A stretch of 5,971 nucleotides of DNA from the NCBI GenBank assembly GCA_019418525.1, contig DYBS01000018.1, positions 13,334-19,304 on the forward strand, given 5' to 3'. Shown piece after piece: positions 3,743 to 5,971 of the stretch (its first letter is position 1; each line of letters opens with the position of its first letter). This DNA comes from Clostridiales bacterium (lineage in GTDB: Bacteria; Bacillota; Clostridia; Oscillospirales; Oscillospiraceae). The translations under genes and the position numbers were made by a program. A model generated the notes under the pieces. The model had not been told where the DNA came from. It was given only the letters and a program-made list of their open reading frames with translations, and made no database searches.

Positions 3743-5971
3743 ATGTCGGAGCCCTACTTCAACCGCACGCCGGAGCAGGCGCTGGAAGCCCAGCACGCCT
3801 CCCGCTCCGGTCTGACCCCCCAGGAGGCCGCCCAGCGGGCCGAGACCTACGGTCCCAACAAGCTCAGTGAGGGCAAGAAGAAGTCGGTGGCCATGGTGTT
3901 CGCCGAGCAGTTCAAGGACCTGCTGGTGGTGATCCTGGTTATCGCGGCCCTGATCTCCGCCGTGTCGGAGAACGTGGAGAGCACCATTGTCATTTTCGCG
4001 GTGCTGATCCTCAACGCTGTACTGGGCACAGTGCAGTATGTGAAGGCGGAAAAATCCCTGGAGAGCCTGAAGGCCATGTCCTCCCCCACCGCCAAGGTGC
4101 TGCGGGGCGGCGTCCGGGTGGAGATTCCCTCGGCTGAGGTGGTCCCCGGCGACATCGTGCTGCTGGAAGCCGGCGACATGGTGGTGGCCGACGGCCGTAT
4201 TCTGGAGAACTTCTCCCTGAAGGTCAATGAGAGCTCCCTCACCGGCGAGAGCGAGGGCGTGGAAAAGACCGCCGACACCATCAACAGCGACCAGGTGGCC
4301 TTGGGTGACCAGAAGAACATGGTCTTTTCCGGTTCCCTGGTGACCTATGGCCGGGCCACGGTGCTGGTCACCGCCACCGGTATGGACACGGAGCTGGGCA
4401 AGATCGCCGCGCTGATGAACCAGACCCAGCAGCGCAAGACCCCCCTGCAGAAGAGCCTGGACGACTTCTCCGGCAAGCTGGCCGTGGTCATCATGGCCAT
4501 CTGCGCGGTGGTGTTCGTCCTCTCCATCTTCCGCAGTCACATGACCATTCTGGACTCCCTGATGTTTGCCGTGGCCCTGGCCGTGGCCGCCATCCCGGAA
4601 GCCCTCTCCTCTATCGTCACCATCGTGCTGGCCATGGGCACCCAGAAAATGGCCAAGCAGAACGCCATCATGAAGGACCTGAAGGCGGTGGAGAGCCTGG
4701 GCGCCGTGTCGGTCATCTGTTCGGACAAGACCGGCACCCTGACCCAAAACCGCATGACCGTGCAGAAGATCTACGCCGACGGCCAGCTGCTGGACGGCAC
4801 GGACCTGGAGATGGCCAACGACCCCCAGCGGCTGCTTCTCAAGATCGGCATCCTGGCCAGCGACGCCACCTATGACCCGGAGAGCGGCGCCTCCATCGGC
4901 GACCCCACCGAGGTGGCCCTGGTGCAGCTGGGCGAGCACTTCCATGTGGATGAAGGGCTGTATCGCCAGTACCACCCTCGCCTGCGGGAGCTGGCCTTTG
5001 ACTCCGACCGGAAGCTGATGAGCACCCTCCACGTGCTGGACGGTGTACCCACCCTGCTGACCAAGGGCGCCATCGACACCCTGCTCGCCCGCTCCACCTC
5101 CCTGCTCACCTCCAACGGGCTGGTGCCTATGACGGATGAGCGCCGGAAGGAGATCCTGGCGGTCAACGAGCAGCTCTCCAATGAGGGCCTGCGGGTGCTG
5201 GCCTTTGCCCAGCGTACCCTGGACAACGTCCGGGACCTGACCCTGGATGATGAGCAGGACTACACCTTTGTGGGCCTGGTGTCCATGATCGACCCGCCCC
5301 GTCCCGAGTCCATCCAGGCCGTGGCCGACGCCAAGAGCGGCGGCATCCGCACCATCATGATCACCGGCGACCACAAAGTGACTGCCACCGCCATTGCCCG
5401 GCAGATCGGCATTTTCCGGGACGGCGACATGGCCCTGTCCGGCGTGGAGCTGGACGCCATGAGTGATGAGGAGCTGGACAAGATCCTGTCCCGGGTGTCG
5501 GTGTACGCCCGGGTGTCCCCGGAGCACAAGATCCGCATCGTGAGCGCCTGGCAGCGCCGGGGCAACATCGTGTCCATGACCGGCGACGGCGTCAATGACG
5601 CCCCCGCTCTGAAGAAGGCCGACATCGGCGTGGCCATGGGCATCACCGGCACCGAGGTCAGCAAGGACGCGGCCTCCATGATTCTGGCTGACGACAATTT
5701 CGCCACCATCGTCCGGGCGGTAGTCAATGGCCGTAACGTGTACGCCAACATCAAAAACGCCATCCAGTTCCTGCTGTCGGGCAACATGGCGGCCATTATT
5801 TGCGTGGTGTACGCCTCTCTGGCCGGGCTGAGCGTGCCCTTCGCCCCGGTCCATCTGCTGTTCATCAACCTGCTTACCGACTCCCTGCCCGCCATCGCCA
5901 TCGGCATGGAGCCCGCCCGCAAGGGTCTGCTGAAGCAAAAACCCCGTGACCCCAAGGCCCCCATCCTGGAC
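3743..5971 (+). CDS. P-type cation ATPase (PMCA/SERCA-like), probable Mn2+/Ca2+ exporter, runs off right edge
   Basis: 743 codons are visible with no stop; the family usually has about 870-910 residues, so the last membrane helices are missing. Visible parts are: membrane helices near 60-75, 80-98, 245-263 and 273-297; actuator motif SSLTGES (164-170); PEAL in helix M4 (285-288); phosphorylation motif DKTGTLT with D328; nucleotide-domain KGA (441-443); TGDH (541-544); TGDGVNDAP (613-621); M5 with SGNMAA (679-684); M6 with NLLTD (709-713). The M4 Glu286 and M6 Asn709/Asp713 correspond to the single Ca2+ site of PMCA-type pumps, while the SERCA site-I Glu of M5 is Ala684. Control by a Mn2+ riboswitch suggests export of Mn2+, as for pneumococcal MgtA and lactococcal YoaB; Ca2+ is the alternative. 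The start at 3743 has AAAAGGA about 11 bases upstream; the in-frame ATG at 3731 abuts AAAAGG and is less likely. Confidence 0.95.
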   Translation, partial: MSEPYFNRTPEQALEAQHASRSGLTPQEAAQRAETYGPNKLSEGKKKSVAMVFAEQFKDLLVVILVIAALISAVSENVESTIVIFAVLILNAVLGTVQYVKAEKSLESLKAMSSPTAKVLRGGVRVEIPSAEVVPGDIVLLEAGDMVVADGRILENFSLKVNESSLTGESEGVEKTADTINSDQVALGDQKNMVFSGSLVTYGRATVLVTATGMDTELGKIAALMNQTQQRKTPLQKSLDDFSGKLAVVIMAICAVVFVLSIFRSHMTILDSLMFAVALAVAAIPEALSSIVTIVLAMGTQKMAKQNAIMKDLKAVESLGAVSVICSDKTGTLTQNRMTVQKIYADGQLLDGTDLEMANDPQRLLLKIGILASDATYDPESGASIGDPTEVALVQLGEHFHVDEGLYRQYHPRLRELAFDSDRKLMSTLHVLDGVPTLLTKGAIDTLLARSTSLLTSNGLVPMTDERRKEILAVNEQLSNEGLRVLAFAQRTLDNVRDLTLDDEQDYTFVGLVSMIDPPRPESIQAVADAKSGGIRTIMITGDHKVTATAIARQIGIFRDGDMALSGVELDAMSDEELDKILSRVSVYARVSPEHKIRIVSAWQRRGNIVSMTGDGVNDAPALKKADIGVAMGITGTEVSKDAASMILADDNFATIVRAVVNGRNVYANIKNAIQFLLSGNMAAIICVVYASLAGLSVPFAPVHLLFINLLTDSLPAIAIGMEPARKGLLKQKPRDPKAPILD

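Noticed and set aside
3572..5938. 788-codon minus-strand open frame antisense to the P-type ATPase
   Set aside because: Its translation is low-complexity Gly/His/Gln/Val-rich, as expected opposite a GC-rich gene, and it covers a clear riboswitch and a P-type ATPase with all catalytic motifs on the plus strand.

Overview
The window looks like a chromosomal segment of a GC-rich anaerobic member of the Clostridia, most likely near the Flavonifractor/Oscillibacter-type Oscillospiraceae. That placement is an inference from three things: a V-type ATP synthase operon, a protein made of SLH repeats, and GC-rich coding regions separated by sharply AT-rich intergenic DNA. It cannot be proven from this window alone. 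Six convincing genes are present. Two run off the window edges (1-154 on the minus strand, 3743-5971 on the plus strand).

Layout, left to right. Positions 1-468 (minus) hold the start of a V-type ATP synthase operon: the small peripheral-stalk subunit (ntpF/ahaH type), overlapped by the start of the large membrane subunit I. A good promoter sits at 526-554. Positions 555-914 are AT-rich and hold a near-perfect AT-rich inverted repeat, a short palindrome and one doubtful 64-codon ORF. A strong minus-strand terminator at 915-949 closes a two-gene operon that reads from a TTGACA-17-TATGCT promoter (2616-2644) through a MarR-family regulator (2083-2529) into a membrane-anchored DUF4015-type putative glycoside hydrolase (988-2076). 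Upstream on the same strand, 2685-3317 encodes a secreted protein made only of a signal peptide and three SLH repeats.

Positions 3407-3742 form a divergent intergenic region. On the plus strand a TTGACT-17-TATAGT promoter starts transcription almost exactly at the base of a yybP-ykoY (Mn2+) riboswitch (3526-3648). The 3' strand of the riboswitch P1 helix is shared with a 19-bp terminator hairpin (3635-3679), so the two folds exclude each other. The switch precedes a PMCA/SERCA-like P-type cation ATPase (3743 to beyond the right edge), which gives a self-contained unit in which Mn2+ would switch on a probable Mn2+/Ca2+ exporter.

The riboswitch-ATPase unit is the most informative part of the window. 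It is a recognisable instance of a known arrangement, and I see no clear evidence of a wholly new system. I see no tRNA, rRNA, CRISPR array, insertion sequence or phage gene.
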